64,000 nucleotides of DNA from an uncultured Clostridia bacterium (GCA_947625785.1 CANQPS010000006.1:61062-125061), one strand, 5' to 3'. Shown: positions 33,502 to 43,315, counted from the first letter of the stretch. The notes: a model not told the origin generated them from the letters alone. Numbers and translations: made by a program.

Positions 33502-34422
33502 TTATATATCTGCAAAAAATTCATAACAATTTTTGAAAAATATCTTGTCTAACAAACTTTCTTTATAGTTGTGTTTAAGAAAGGCTTCATATATATTATT
33601 CATACTTTCTATACCATATATTTCTTTCGGTATATCTGCACCGTCAAAATCGCAGCCAAATCCTAATATATTTTCTCCACCCAATGATAAAAAATATTCT
33701 GTATTCTTTATAATGTCATTTATATCTGCATTTCCATTATCTCTAAGAAAATAGTCGCAAAGATTTATACCTACTAAACCTTTACTTTCTTTTATAATTT
33801 TGAACTGTTCATCTGTAAGATTACGCTTATGTCCACAAATACCTTTGGCATTAGAATGAGATGCAACTATGGGTTTCTGATAGTTATTTGCAACATCATA
33901 AAATAAATTTTCGCTTGCGTGTGATATATCCACTACAATATCTAATTTGTCCATAAGAGTAATAACTTCTTTACCAAAATCAGTTAAACCATTATTATCT
34001 TCCGTTTCTATTCCTCCGCCAATTTCATTGTATCCATTCCAAGTTAGTGTCATCATTCTTACGCCACATTTTTTTAACTTGTATAAATTATTAATATCGT
34101 TATTGAGTACTGCCCCACCTTCAACTGTTAACAACGCACAATGCTTTTTACCCTCAATATTATCCTTAAGTTCTTTCCTCGTTTTGCAAAGTACTATATT
34201 TTTATTCAGCAATTCATCTGTTATTTTTAGATATGCTCTATCAAATAAATTTATTGCATTTTCACCTCGTATATCGTCCGGTATCCAAATTGCAAAACAT
34301 TGACACCATTGTGCATATCTCGTTCCTTTATCAATCGTTACATTAAAACTATTATTGTTTAATGTGGTATTTTCAGTAACCGCTCTGTAAAGTGTGTCAC
34401 AATGCAAATCAAAAAGGTGCAT
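33502..34422 (-). CDS. Membrane-dipeptidase-like M19 peptidase
   Basis: 306 residues from ATG 34422 behind GGAAGA. The renal-dipeptidase metal motif FDLHCDT starts the protein. LLTVEGGAVL, MTLTWNGYNEIG, DISHASE, VASHSNAKGICGHKRNL and GFGCDFDGAD supply the remaining ligands. It hydrolyses dipeptides, often with D-residues at the C-terminal side. It overlaps the end of yraN by 14 bp. Confidence 0.9.
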   Translation of the reverse strand: MHLFDLHCDTLYRAVTENTTLNNNSFNVTIDKGTRYAQWCQCFAIWIPDDIRGENAINLFDRAYLKITDELLNKNIVLCKTRKELKDNIEGKKHCALLTVEGGAVLNNDINNLYKLKKCGVRMMTLTWNGYNEIGGGIETEDNNGLTDFGKEVITLMDKLDIVVDISHASENLFYDVANNYQKPIVASHSNAKGICGHKRNLTDEQFKIIKESKGLVGINLCDYFLRDNGNADINDIIKNTEYFLSLGGENILGFGCDFDGADIPKEIYGIESMNNIYEAFLKHNYKESLLDKIFFKNCYEFFADI

Positions 34423-34786
34423 ATTCTTCCTCCCATAAAAAAGCATTTTTTATATGTCTAATCTTCTTGGAAGATAAAAATACTTCAATAATATCAAATC
34501 TTGGCTGTATTGTTATATGATTCTTGCCAATATAATCAAGTGCTGTTTTTATAATTTTATTTTGTTTGCTTTTTGTAACAAATGATATTGGTCTGTCAAT
34601 AGAGTTTTCTGACCTTGCCTTGACTTCAACAAAAATAATAAAATCATTATTTTTGGCTATTATATCAATTTCCCCATATCTGCTATGATAATTACTTTTT
34701 TCTATGGTGTACCCTTTTGATATGAGAAAATCTCTTGCAACTGTTTCTCCGTACTTTCCAATTTCGGAACTCTTAACATTATTCAT
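34409..34786 (-). CDS. yraN: UPF0102 family endonuclease-like protein YraN
   Basis: 125 residues. It has the YraN pattern GKYGETVARDFLISKGY, then YGEIDIIAKNNDFIIFVEVK, a PD-(D/E)xK nuclease-like core (E..D..E-V-K). Its partner rnhB lies 6 bp upstream, the common arrangement. The role is unproven; DNA processing is inferred from the fold. Confidence 0.9.
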   Translation of the reverse strand: MNNVKSSEIGKYGETVARDFLISKGYTIEKSNYHSRYGEIDIIAKNNDFIIFVEVKARSENSIDRPISFVTKSKQNKIIKTALDYIGKNHITIQPRFDIIEVFLSSKKIRHIKNAFLWEEEYAPF

Positions 34787-34792
34787 AAAATT

Positions 34793-35398
34793 TTAGCTTT
34801 CTTTTAATATCTTAGTAAGAAATGTTTTTCTGTGTATTTCACAAGCACCATATTTTATTAAAAGCTCTTTATGTAATTTCGTTCCATAACCTTTATGCTT
34901 TTCAAATTGATAATTCGGGTATTTTTTTGCCATTTCAAACATAAATCTATCTCTCGTAACCTTAGCTAAAATAGATGCAGATGCTACACTTATACTCTTT
35001 GCATCACCTTTTACTATGGTTTCTCCTTTAATATTTAGGTCAGGCATACGATTTCCGTCTATTAATACATAATCTGGTTTTATGCTTAATGTTTCAACTG
35101 CTTGTTTCATTCCTTGCATAGTGGCTTGTAAAATATTAATTTTATCTATAGTTTTTTCGTCTACAAGTACTATTGAATATGCAAGTGCTTTCGATTTTAT
35201 TACATCAAATAATTCTTCTCTTTTTTTCTCTGACAACTTCTTTGAATCATTAACACCATCTATAATCATATTCTTAGGCAGAATGACAGCGGATACACAT
35301 ACGGGTCCGGCTAATGGTCCTCGACCTGCTTCATCAACACCACATACATAATTATATCCTTCATTATATGCTTTATTTTCAAATTCAAGCCAATCCAT
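34793..35398 (-). CDS. rnhB: Ribonuclease HII
   Basis: 201 residues from ATG 35398, overlapping the rbgA stop (TGATG). The catalytic motif is VDEAGRGPLAGPVCV, with the later acids in DYVLIDGNRMP and ASILAKVTRDR. It removes ribonucleotides from DNA. It is translationally coupled to rbgA. Confidence 0.95.
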   Translation of the reverse strand: MDWLEFENKAYNEGYNYVCGVDEAGRGPLAGPVCVSAVILPKNMIIDGVNDSKKLSEKKREELFDVIKSKALAYSIVLVDEKTIDKINILQATMQGMKQAVETLSIKPDYVLIDGNRMPDLNIKGETIVKGDAKSISVASASILAKVTRDRFMFEMAKKYPNYQFEKHKGYGTKLHKELLIKYGACEIHRKTFLTKILKES

Positions 35399-36276
35399 CA
35401 ACTTTTCACTCTTTCTAATGTCATTTTTCCTATTACCGCTCCCCTAAATTCATCAAGGATAATTATAGATGCTCTCTGCGTATCTATATTACCTCCTGAC
35501 ATCAACATACCACGCTTTTTTCCTATTAATAACAGCATATCATAACCGGATATATCTGATATTTCATCATTTGTAAGTTTATATCTTTTAGTTAGCTCAT
35601 TTGGATAGTTTTCCCTAAGAAATAGCAAAAGTCTTGAACACAATCGTTCTGTATCAATTATCTGGTCTTTTACTGCACCTGTAAATGCAAGTTTTTCACC
35701 AACTATTTTATCATCAAATTTGGGCCATAATACCCCGGGTGTATCAAGAATCTCAAAACCTTTACCAACCGTAAACCACTGATTGCCTCTTGTCACTCCC
35801 GGTCTGTCCTCCACTTTTGCTTTATTGTTTTTAGCTATTCGATTAATAAAAGATGATTTGCCAACATTTGGTACACCAACAATCATAACTTTAATCGTTC
35901 GATTTTTCATACCTTTACTTTCCCATTTTTCTATTTTATCTGATAAAACAGACCTTATTGTAGGTATGAAATTGTTTAATCCTCTACCTGTTTTACAGTC
36001 AACGGCTATCGATGCTATTCCCTGATTTTTAAAATAACTAATCCATTGGGCTGTAATATTAGAATCTGCCATATCACATTTATTCATAATAATTATTCTT
36101 GGCTTTCCCTGAATTATTTTATCTAAATCCGGATTTCTGCTGCTTATAGGTATTCTTGCATCTATTACCTCCGCAACCGCATCTACAAGTTTAAGATTTT
36201 CCTGAATTTTTCTTTTAGTTTTGGTCATATGACCGGGAAACCATTGTATTGATTGTATCTCGTCCATATTATCCAA
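35398..36276 (-). CDS. rbgA: Ribosome biogenesis GTPase YlqF/RbgA
   Basis: 292 residues. It is a circularly permuted GTPase: G4 (IIMNKCDMAD) and G5 come before the P-loop GVPNVGKSSFIN and the DTPGVLWP motif. The N-terminal QWFPGHMTKTKRKIQ signature and a C-terminal ANTAR-like domain are present. It is needed for 50S assembly. Its place in the rplS-lepB-rbgA-rnhB string is conserved. Confidence 0.96.
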   Translation of the reverse strand: MDNMDEIQSIQWFPGHMTKTKRKIQENLKLVDAVAEVIDARIPISSRNPDLDKIIQGKPRIIIMNKCDMADSNITAQWISYFKNQGIASIAVDCKTGRGLNNFIPTIRSVLSDKIEKWESKGMKNRTIKVMIVGVPNVGKSSFINRIAKNNKAKVEDRPGVTRGNQWFTVGKGFEILDTPGVLWPKFDDKIVGEKLAFTGAVKDQIIDTERLCSRLLLFLRENYPNELTKRYKLTNDEISDISGYDMLLLIGKKRGMLMSGGNIDTQRASIIILDEFRGAVIGKMTLERVKS

Positions 36277-36286
36277 CTCTTTTCAT

Positions 36287-36985
36287 TTAGTATAAACTTC
36301 CCATTCTATTAAACGGAAAAATTATAAATTGTGCCTTACCAACTATATCCTCTACTTTTATAAGTCCGACACTTGTATTTCTACTATCCATAGAATTACT
36401 CCTATTATCACCCATTACAAAAACATATCCATCCGGGACAACTTCTGGGATTTCCATATATGGATCATTCATTTTTGTAAATCCTTTAATATATGGTTCA
36501 TCAACAAGTGCCTCATTTACATATACTTTTCCTGTTTCAAAATCTATTCTTAATTTTTGCCCCTCTGTCGCAATAACTCTTTTTATGAGAGGCTTATCAT
36601 AATAAGCCCCGTGGCTTATTACTATTATATCCCCATTTTCCGGTGTATAGAATAGATTTGTAAGAACTACTTTATCATTTGTAAATAATGTGTTTTCCAT
36701 AGATATACCATTTACATTTACCAATCGGAATATAAAAGTAAATAGTATCACTACTACAATAACCGCTGACATTACAGCCTGTAACCATTCAAAACAGGCT
36801 TTTGTAACCTTGATTCCGTCTGTTTGTTCAATATCAGAACTGTTATTTGAATTTTTATTTCTTTCATCTTTATCTGAAATATTTTCAACTGTGCTTATTG
36901 GGTTTTCATCTTCAAGAAACTCAACCTCTGCTTCATTAATATTATTATCGTCATCATTATTGATATTATCTATTTCCTTTGACAA
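36287..36985 (-). CDS. lepB: Signal peptidase I
   Basis: 232 residues. An acidic, Asn-rich cytosolic N-terminus (about 65 residues) is followed by one TM helix (about 69-91) and the catalytic domain. The nucleophile Ser is in NGISMENTL, the general-base Lys in PLIKRVIATEGQ, and there is a GDNRSNSMDSR box. It cleaves secretory signal peptides on the outer face. It is 11 bp ahead of rbgA. Confidence 0.95.
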   Translation of the reverse strand: MSKEIDNINNDDDNNINEAEVEFLEDENPISTVENISDKDERNKNSNNSSDIEQTDGIKVTKACFEWLQAVMSAVIVVVILFTFIFRLVNVNGISMENTLFTNDKVVLTNLFYTPENGDIIVISHGAYYDKPLIKRVIATEGQKLRIDFETGKVYVNEALVDEPYIKGFTKMNDPYMEIPEVVPDGYVFVMGDNRSNSMDSRNTSVGLIKVEDIVGKAQFIIFPFNRMGSLY

Positions 36986-37034
36986 AATTATACCCCCTTT
37001 TATATTTTAAAAACAAGAAACAAAATAATAGTAA

Positions 37035-37060
37035 AAAAGGGACGAATTCGTCCCTTTTCA
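37035..37060 (-). terminator. Terminator of rplS
   Basis: aaaagggacgaattcgtcccttttc is a palindromic stem directly after the rplS stop, followed by a U-tract on the minus transcript. It partly separates rplS from lepB. Confidence 0.75.
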
Positions 37061-37405
37061 TTATCTGATTTGTTCCTTAACCTTAGCAGCCTTGCCGACT
37101 CTATCTCTAAGGTAATAAAGTTTGCTTCTACGAACACGACCGTTTCTTATTACTTTAACATCTACAACATTTGGCGAATGAATTGGAAAGACTCTCTCTA
37201 CTCCTACACCGTAAGAAACTCGTCTTACTGTAAATGTTTCAGCAATACCGCTGCCTTTACGAGCTATTACTGTACCTTCAAACATCTGTATTCTTTCTCT
37301 TTCACCCTCACGTATCTTGACACTTATTTTTACTGTGTCACCTATTTTAAATTGAGGGATTTCAGTCTTCATAGACTGAACGGTTATTGTTTTTAATGCG
37401 TCCAT
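37061..37405 (-). CDS. rplS: 50S ribosomal protein L19
   Basis: 114 residues. [55 protein letters not shown] and [17 protein letters not shown] are all standard L19. It is preceded by AGGAGG and a long structured leader. Confidence 0.97.
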   Translation of the reverse strand: MDALKTITVQSMKTEIPQFKIGDTVKISVKIREGERERIQMFEGTVIARKGSGIAETFTVRRVSYGVGVERVFPIHSPNVVDVKVIRNGRVRRSKLYYLRDRVGKAAKVKEQIR

Positions 37406-37550
37406 CTTGAACAGCCTCCTAATTATTTCAGATATTCTTGCAATCAGTTTTTAAACTAAAAAGCAGAGGACTATCCGTTTCAAAGTCTCAATACACTTAT
37501 TGTATCGGGCGTTGAACCCCACCGAATAAAATTTCAGCGGTATTCAAATA
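37406..37550 (-). ncRNA. L19 ribosomal-protein leader region
   Basis: About 145 nt lie between the promoter and rplS, longer than needed for initiation. The minus strand has a ggtggggttcaacgcc motif, a gatacaataagtgtattg hairpin and a GC-containing segment (cggatagtcctctgc). An autoregulatory L19 leader is known in Firmicutes at this position. The assignment rests on location and pairing potential. Confidence 0.5.
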
Positions 37551-37557
37551 CCTATAT

Positions 37558-37586
37558 AGTTTATCATACAATTAAGATTTTTGCAA
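37558..37586 (-). promoter_or_regulatory. Promoter of rplS
   Basis: TTGCAA (complement of 37581-37586) and TAAACT (complement of 37558-37563) are 17 bp apart on the minus strand. Confidence 0.6.
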
Positions 37587-37655
37587 CTGTTTTTTTTATA
37601 ATTTTTTTAATCTTAAGCATAAAACTATATTTTAACTTTATACAAAATTATTCTC

Positions 37656-37684
37656 TTGAAAAAATTGTATTCATATGATAAAAT
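37656..37684 (+). promoter_or_regulatory. Promoter of rmuC
   Basis: TTGAAA (37656-37661), 17 bp, TAAAAT (37679-37684). It is divergent from the rplS promoter, with about 70 bp between them. Confidence 0.6.
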
Positions 37685-37724
37685 TAGCCAAATAAAATGA
37701 TATTAGAAAAGAGGTTTAATTTTT

Positions 37725-39278
37725 ATGACTGATACCCTTATTGTTATTGCTATTGTTCTGTCTGTTATATCACTGGTTGTTAATATTATTACTATGAATA
37801 AAAAGAACAGTAACAATATTAATGACAACATTAATAACAAATTATTAGACTTAACATCGGAGATTAATCAACAACAAAGTTTAATTAGACAAGAACTTAA
37901 TCAGACTATTCAGGAAAATATTAAGAATTTAGGTGAAATGTTACTCGCAAACCAAAGAATTTCTTCCGAAAATCAAACTCTTTCTATGGAAAAACTTGAT
38001 AAAAATATTAATGAAAAATTTCAAATCTTCTATAACAATAATGATAAAGTATTAAAAGATATTAAAGATGATATGGAAAATAATATGAAATCTTCTTCCG
38101 CCGATAACATTAATAAACTCAATATTATTAAAAAGAATATAGATGATACATTTAATAATATACAAGGTCAAATTAACCTACATTTTTCAAGCCAAAAAGA
38201 TATTATGGAAAATCTTGAAAATCATATAAAAGAAAAACAAGATAATATTCAAAAAACTTTGACCGCCTCTCTTGACAGCGTTGAAAGCAGATTAAAAACT
38301 TTTTCCATAGAAAGCGAACAGAAACTTGAAAATATTCGCGGTACCGTTGCAGGCAAATTAAGCGATATACAAGAAGATACAAATAAAAATCTGGATAAAA
38401 TGAGAGATATTGTCGAAGAAAAAATGCAAAAAACTCTTGAAGATAAAATGTCACAATCGTTTAATATTGTCAGCGAAAGGCTTCAACAAGTATATAAAGG
38501 CTTGGGTGAAATGCAAAATCTTGCTGTTAATGTCGGCGATTTGAAAAAGGTTCTTACTAATGTTAAATCAAGAGGAATTGTTGGAGAAATTCAATTAGAA
38601 GCAATACTTGAAGAAATATTGTCACCACAACAATTTGTTAAAAATGTCGAAACCAAAAAAGGGAGCAAAAAAATCGTTGAGTATGCTGTTAAATTACCTA
38701 ATGATAATGAGAATATTGTTTATTTACCAATAGATTCTAAATTTCCTGGCGATACATATTCTAAACTTCGTGATGCTTACGATACTGGTGATAATGAATT
38801 AATAAATGAATGTGCTAAAAATCTTATTGCTACTCTTAAATCAGAGGCTAAGGATATTCGTGATAAGTATATCGACCCTCCTAACACAACAGAATTTGCT
38901 ATTATGTTCCTGCCATTCGAAGGTCTATACTGTGAGGCTGTTAATAGAGGTATGGTGGAAATTTTACAAAAAGAATATAAAGTTAATATTGCAGGTCCAA
39001 GTACTATGGCTTCCCTATTAAATAGTTTGCAAATGGGTTTTAAAACTCTTGCTGTTCAAAAACGCAGCAGTGAAGTCTGGAAAATTTTAAGTGCTGTAAA
39101 AACGGAATTTGATAATTTTGAAAAAATACTTGCTACTACACAAAAAAATCTTATGAATGCAAATGATAATCTTGATAAACTCATTACAACAAGGACAAGA
39201 GCTATTCAACGAAAATTAAAGGATGTCACAGAACTTGTTGATAGTGACGAAGCAATAAGACTTATTGAAACAATATAA
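37725..39278 (+). CDS. rmuC: DNA recombination protein RmuC
   Basis: 517 residues. An N-terminal TM anchor (about 5-24) and a long coiled coil (about 30-270) precede the C-terminal RmuC nuclease-like domain: KSRGIVGEIQLEAILEEILS, VYLPIDSKFPGDTY, FAIMFLPFEGLYCEAV and the GPSTMASLLNSLQMGF signature. It limits inversions at short repeats. It is monocistronic, with its own promoter and terminator. Confidence 0.93.
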   Translation: MTDTLIVIAIVLSVISLVVNIITMNKKNSNNINDNINNKLLDLTSEINQQQSLIRQELNQTIQENIKNLGEMLLANQRISSENQTLSMEKLDKNINEKFQIFYNNNDKVLKDIKDDMENNMKSSSADNINKLNIIKKNIDDTFNNIQGQINLHFSSQKDIMENLENHIKEKQDNIQKTLTASLDSVESRLKTFSIESEQKLENIRGTVAGKLSDIQEDTNKNLDKMRDIVEEKMQKTLEDKMSQSFNIVSERLQQVYKGLGEMQNLAVNVGDLKKVLTNVKSRGIVGEIQLEAILEEILSPQQFVKNVETKKGSKKIVEYAVKLPNDNENIVYLPIDSKFPGDTYSKLRDAYDTGDNELINECAKNLIATLKSEAKDIRDKYIDPPNTTEFAIMFLPFEGLYCEAVNRGMVEILQKEYKVNIAGPSTMASLLNSLQMGFKTLAVQKRSSEVWKILSAVKTEFDNFEKILATTQKNLMNANDNLDKLITTRTRAIQRKLKDVTELVDSDEAIRLIETI

Positions 39279-39310
39279 AAAATAAATTATAATTTAATAA
39301 TATAATATTT

Positions 39311-39371
39311 AATATTATCTTACTAAACACAATAAAAATTAAAATTTAGTAAGATAATATTATTTTTTATC
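39311..39371 (+). terminator. Terminator of rmuC
   Basis: A perfect 17-bp stem, aatattatcttactaaa (39311-39327) against tttagtaagataatatt (39345-39361), is followed by ATTTTTTA. Confidence 0.85.
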
Positions 39372-39433
39372 TAATAGATTTTAAAGAGGGTCTTTTTTGA
39401 TTTTATTTTTCTTTTGTTTTTTATTTTTAGTAC

Positions 39434-39470
39434 GAGAATTTTTATATAACATTATATTTATTTTATTCAC
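39434..39470 (+). repeat. 37-bp dispersed intergenic motif, copy 1
   Basis: It starts gagaatttttat, ends tttattcac and is 37 bp long. Two other copies with the same ends and exact length lie at 61543 and 61619. It sits between the rmuC and serS terminators. The middle is AT-rich and not conserved. Confidence 0.6.
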
Positions 39471-39510
39471 TTTATAAGATATAAAATTTTATAAATTCAC
39501 ATAAAACAAA

Positions 39511-39550
39511 TAAAAAAGTACAGCAGAGGAATTAAAATCTCTACTGTACT
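39511..39550 (-). terminator. Terminator of serS
   Basis: agtacagcagag (39517-39528) pairs with ctctactgtact (39539-39550), with a U-tract on the minus transcript (complement of 39512-39516). Confidence 0.85.
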
Positions 39551-39568
39551 TTTTGTATCACTTAATAA

Positions 39569-40861
39569 TTATTTTTTATTTGGAATAAGTACTTCTTTTC
39601 CACCCATATACATACGCAGTTTCTCCGGAATTTTTACTGTTCCATCTGCCTGCAAATTATTTTCAAGAAATGCTATTAACATTCTTGGCGGTGCTACTAC
39701 TGTATTATTTAGCGTATGTGCAAGGTACTTTTTACCATCTTCACCTAAAACTCTAATACCTAATCTCCTCGCTTGTGCATCACCTAAATTTGAACAGGAG
39801 CCTACTTCAAAATACTTTTTTTGTCTTGGCGACCAAGCCTCTACATCTACTGATTTTACTTTTAAATCTGCTAAATCTCCTGAACAACATTCAAGCGTTC
39901 TTACAGGTATATCCAAAGAACGGAAAAAATCTACTGTATTCTTCCACAAAATATCAAAAAACTTTTTGCTTTCATCGGGCTTGCATACAACAATCATCTC
40001 TTGTTTTTCAAATTGGTGTATTCTATATACACCTCGTTCCTCTATTCCGTGTGCACCCTTCTCCTTACGGAAACAAGGTGAATAACTTGTTAAACACTTT
40101 GGTAAGTCACTTTCTTTTTGAATTGTATTAATAAATTTACCTATCATAGAATGTTCGCTGGTTCCAATAAGATAAAGGTCTTCACCTTCTATCTTATACA
40201 TCATAGAATCCATTTCGGCAAAACTCATTACGCCATCAACAACATTTCTTCTAATCATATATGGCGGAATTACATAGGTAAACCCTCTATCAATCATAAA
40301 GTCACGTGCATACGACAAAATTGAAGAGTGTAACCTCGCAATATCACCCATTAAATAATAAAATCCATTTCCCGCAACCGAACCTGCTGACACTAAATCT
40401 ATACCATTGAACGACTCCATTATATCAGTATGATATGGTATGTCATACTCAGGTACAAATGGTTCACCAAATCTTTCTACCTCAACATTTTTACTATCAT
40501 CTTCTCCTATTGGAACAGACGAATCAATAATATTTGGTATTACAAGCATTATATTTCTTACTTTTTCTGAATACTCAGTTTCTAATTTTTCGCACTCCAT
40601 AAGCCTTTCGGAAAATTGTGTCACTTTTACTTTTTCGGCTTCTGCCTCTTCTCTTTTACCTTGTGCCATTAAAACTCCTATACCCTTGGAAACTTTATTT
40701 CTATTTGCTCTTAGTGAATCGGATTCCTGCTTTATTTTTCTTAATTCTTTATCAAGTTCTATAACTTCATCTACCAATGGTAATTTATTAAACTGAAATT
40801 TCTTCTTTATATTCTCTTTTACTGCATCAGGATTCTCTCTAAGAAACTTTATATCCAACAT
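39569..40861 (-). CDS. serS: Seryl-tRNA synthetase
   Basis: 430 residues from ATG 40861 (MLDIKFLRENPDAVKENI); 14 extra upstream codons lack a ribosome-binding site. The N-terminal coiled-coil arm (about 30-100) is followed by the class II core with motif 2 (YSPCFRKEKGAHGIEERGVY, RIHQFEKQEM) and motif 3 (NNTVVAPPRMLIAFLENN). It charges tRNA-Ser. There is no T-box upstream. Confidence 0.96.
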   Translation of the reverse strand: MLDIKFLRENPDAVKENIKKKFQFNKLPLVDEVIELDKELRKIKQESDSLRANRNKVSKGIGVLMAQGKREEAEAEKVKVTQFSERLMECEKLETEYSEKVRNIMLVIPNIIDSSVPIGEDDSKNVEVERFGEPFVPEYDIPYHTDIMESFNGIDLVSAGSVAGNGFYYLMGDIARLHSSILSYARDFMIDRGFTYVIPPYMIRRNVVDGVMSFAEMDSMMYKIEGEDLYLIGTSEHSMIGKFINTIQKESDLPKCLTSYSPCFRKEKGAHGIEERGVYRIHQFEKQEMIVVCKPDESKKFFDILWKNTVDFFRSLDIPVRTLECCSGDLADLKVKSVDVEAWSPRQKKYFEVGSCSNLGDAQARRLGIRVLGEDGKKYLAHTLNNTVVAPPRMLIAFLENNLQADGTVKIPEKLRMYMGGKEVLIPNKK

Positions 40862-41020
40862 TGTTTTATCACCTTTTTGTCCTTTATAATTGAAATTCCA
40901 CAAATGAGCGGTTACATTTGATTATATAACAATCTTAACAAAATATCAATAGAATATTAGTCCTTTTTACTTAAATATCGTAATCATATGTTTTTTTATG
41001 CTTTATATACAATTATGCTA

Positions 41021-41049
41021 TTGACAAATATTAATATTCATTATAAAAT
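41021..41049 (+). promoter_or_regulatory. Promoter of the fatty-acid operon
   Basis: TTGACA (41021-41026), 17 bp, TAAAAT (41044-41049). Initiation would fall at about 41056, inside the palindrome listed next. Confidence 0.75.
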
Positions 41050-41052
41050 TAA

Positions 41053-41065
41053 TTAGATAATCTAA
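41053..41065 (+). promoter_or_regulatory. Palindromic operator at the fab operon start
   Basis: TTAGATAATCTAA is a perfect 13-bp palindrome around a central A and overlaps the expected transcription start. The first gene encodes a MarR-family protein, so autoregulation by repression is likely. Its arms resemble FabT-type boxes (TTTGATnATCAAA) in size and symmetry. Confidence 0.65.
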
Positions 41066-41090
41066 CTAATTTATAGAGGAGTTATATATT

Positions 41091-41561
41091 ATGTTGGATA
41101 ATTTCAGCACACTATTGAATAATGCTATAAAAAACTCTTTTTCATTGTTGTCTAAATTAGAACAAGTAACTATGAAAAAATCAAAAAGATTTAATTTGTC
41201 AATTAACGAAATCCATCTTATAGAAATTGTAAATAAAAAACCATCTACTGGTATTACTATAAGTGAATTGGCTTCTCAACTTTTTATTACATCTTCCTCT
41301 GTAACTGTTGCTGTAAATAAACTTGAAAAAAAAGGTTATTTATCAAAATTTAAAAATGATATTGATGGCAGACAAGTATATGTCACATTAACCGATAGAG
41401 GTCGTCATATCGATAGAATTCATAAAAGATTTCATAAAAATCTAACCAACAATATTACTAAAAATCTGAACGATAACGAAAAAGAAATATTACTAAAAAG
41501 CCTTAATAATATAAACGAATATCTTAAATTAAAAGTAAGTTTGTTTGATAATAAAAATTAA
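41091..41561 (+). CDS. MarR-family regulator heading the fatty-acid synthesis operon (FabT-like)
   Basis: 156 residues with a winged helix: LIEIVNKKPSTGITISELAS, QLFITSSSVTVAVNKLEKKG (recognition helix) and FKNDIDGRQVYVTLTDRGRH (wing). Dimerisation helices flank it. First position in a fab/acc operon is typical of FabT, which represses fatty-acid genes using acyl-ACP as corepressor. The gap to fabD is 40 bp. Confidence 0.85.
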   Translation: MLDNFSTLLNNAIKNSFSLLSKLEQVTMKKSKRFNLSINEIHLIEIVNKKPSTGITISELASQLFITSSSVTVAVNKLEKKGYLSKFKNDIDGRQVYVTLTDRGRHIDRIHKRFHKNLTNNITKNLNDNEKEILLKSLNNINEYLKLKVSLFDNKN

Positions 41562-41601
41562 AATAAAACTAAACTTGAAATAACAAAGGTGGTATCATTT
41601 A

Positions 41602-42516
41602 ATGGGTAAAATTGCATTTGTGTTTTCGGGTCAAGGTGCTCAATATACGGGTATGGGTAAAGATTTATATGAAAAATCTCTATCTGCCAAGGCTGTATAT
41701 GATATGGCAGACAGTATAAGACCTGATACAAGTAAACAATGTTTTGAAGGTTCAAAAGAAGAACTTAGTATTACAATTAACACTCAGCCTTGTCTATTTA
41801 CAACGGATTTGGCTGCAGCTATTGCAACGGTCGAGGCTGGTATTAAACCTGATTGTATAGCAGGTTTTTCATTGGGAGAAATCTCAGCTCTTGCATTTTC
41901 AGGTATAATGTCACAGGAAGATGCTTTTAAATTTGTTTGTAAACGTGCAGAACTTATGGATAAAGCGTCAAAAGAAAATAAAGGAGCTATGGTCGCAGTT
42001 TTAAAGCTTTCACCTAATCAAGTTGAAGATGTATGCTCACATTATAAAGAGGCTTGGCCTGTAAATTACAATTCACCTGCACAAACTGTCGTTGCTTCCT
42101 CTGAAAATGAAGTCGATGCACTTTGTGAAGAAATAAAATCTTTAAAAGGTAAAGCTGTAAAACTTGCTGTAAGCGGTGCATTCCACTCTCCATATATGTC
42201 AAGTGCATATGACGGTTTGTGTGAATATATTAAAAATATTAAACTAAACTCCCCTACTTTACCTATATACGCAAATCTTACGGCAGAACCTTACTCCGAT
42301 AACTATGCTGAACTTATTACAAAACAAGTTAAAAATCCTGTTAAATGGCAAAAAACAATAGAAAATATGTATGCTAATGGTGTCGATACATTCGTTGAAG
42401 TTGGTGTTGGCAAAACTTTAGTGGGACTTATTTCTAAGATATTACCAGAAGCAAAGGTTTTTAATGTTGAAAATATGGAAGGAATAGAGATTTTATTATC
42501 ATCTCTAAAAGGTTGA
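41602..42516 (+). CDS. fabD: Malonyl-CoA:ACP transacylase
   Basis: 304 residues. The oxyanion motif FSGQGAQYTGMG is at the start, the nucleophile Ser in GFSLGEISAL and the catalytic His in SGAFHSPYM. It loads malonate onto ACP. The ACP gene itself is not in this operon. Confidence 0.95.
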   Translation: MGKIAFVFSGQGAQYTGMGKDLYEKSLSAKAVYDMADSIRPDTSKQCFEGSKEELSITINTQPCLFTTDLAAAIATVEAGIKPDCIAGFSLGEISALAFSGIMSQEDAFKFVCKRAELMDKASKENKGAMVAVLKLSPNQVEDVCSHYKEAWPVNYNSPAQTVVASSENEVDALCEEIKSLKGKAVKLAVSGAFHSPYMSSAYDGLCEYIKNIKLNSPTLPIYANLTAEPYSDNYAELITKQVKNPVKWQKTIENMYANGVDTFVEVGVGKTLVGLISKILPEAKVFNVENMEGIEILLSSLKG

Positions 42517-42523
42517 TTTTATT

Positions 42524-43270
42524 ATGATTAATTTACAAGGAAAAAATGCACTTGTTACAGGTGCATCAAGAGGAATTGGAAGGGCTATCGCTATTAAATT
42601 AGCTAAATGTGGTGCTAATGTTGCCGTTATTTTTGCAGGAAATGAAGCAAAAGCTTTGGAAACGGTTTCTGAAATAGAAAGTTTAGGTGTTAAATCAAAA
42701 TCATATCAATGTGATGTGTCAGATTTTAATGCCTCTAAAACTTTAGTTGAAAATGTTATACAGGATTTTGGAGGTGTCGATATATTAGTAAATAATGCCG
42801 GTATCACAAAAGATTGTCTTTTACTAAAAATGAATGAAGATGATTTTGATTCTGTTATAGATGTAAATCTTAAAGGAACTTTTAATATGACTAAATGCTT
42901 ATATCAACACTTTATGAAAAAAAGAAATGGCAGAATTGTTAATTTATCTTCTGTTGTAGGACTGAATGGAAATGCTGGTCAAGCTAATTATTCCGCATCA
43001 AAGGCTGGTGTTATAGGTCTTACAAAATCTGTCGCTAAGGAACTTGCCGGTAGAAATGTAACTTGTAATGCCGTTGCACCGGGTTACATAGAAACGGATA
43101 TGACCAGTGTTTTAAGTGATAAAACAAAAGAAGCTATTACAGCGTCTATTCCTATGAAAAAAACAGGTTCTGCTGAAGATATAGCTAATGCTGTCGCATT
43201 CCTTGTATCAGATGAGGCGGCATATATAACCGGTGTTGTCCTTCGTGTTGACGGCGGAATGGCAATGTAA
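42524..43270 (+). CDS. fabG: 3-oxoacyl-ACP reductase
   Basis: 248 residues, a classical short-chain reductase: NADP-binding TGASRGIGRAIA, NNAG, Ser in NLSSVVGLNG, the YSASKAGV Tyr-Lys pair and the C-terminal ITGVVLRVDGGMAM. It performs the first reduction step of the cycle. It is 7 bp after fabD. Confidence 0.96.
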   Translation: MINLQGKNALVTGASRGIGRAIAIKLAKCGANVAVIFAGNEAKALETVSEIESLGVKSKSYQCDVSDFNASKTLVENVIQDFGGVDILVNNAGITKDCLLLKMNEDDFDSVIDVNLKGTFNMTKCLYQHFMKKRNGRIVNLSSVVGLNGNAGQANYSASKAGVIGLTKSVAKELAGRNVTCNAVAPGYIETDMTSVLSDKTKEAITASIPMKKTGSAEDIANAVAFLVSDEAAYITGVVLRVDGGMAM

Positions 43271-43315
43271 AATTAAAATTTTATTCTATATTCTATAACT
43301 AAGGAGAATTCGTTT

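Noticed and set aside
40862..41020. Search for a T-box ahead of serS
   Set aside because: The upstream region is short and has no T-box sequence or specifier stem.
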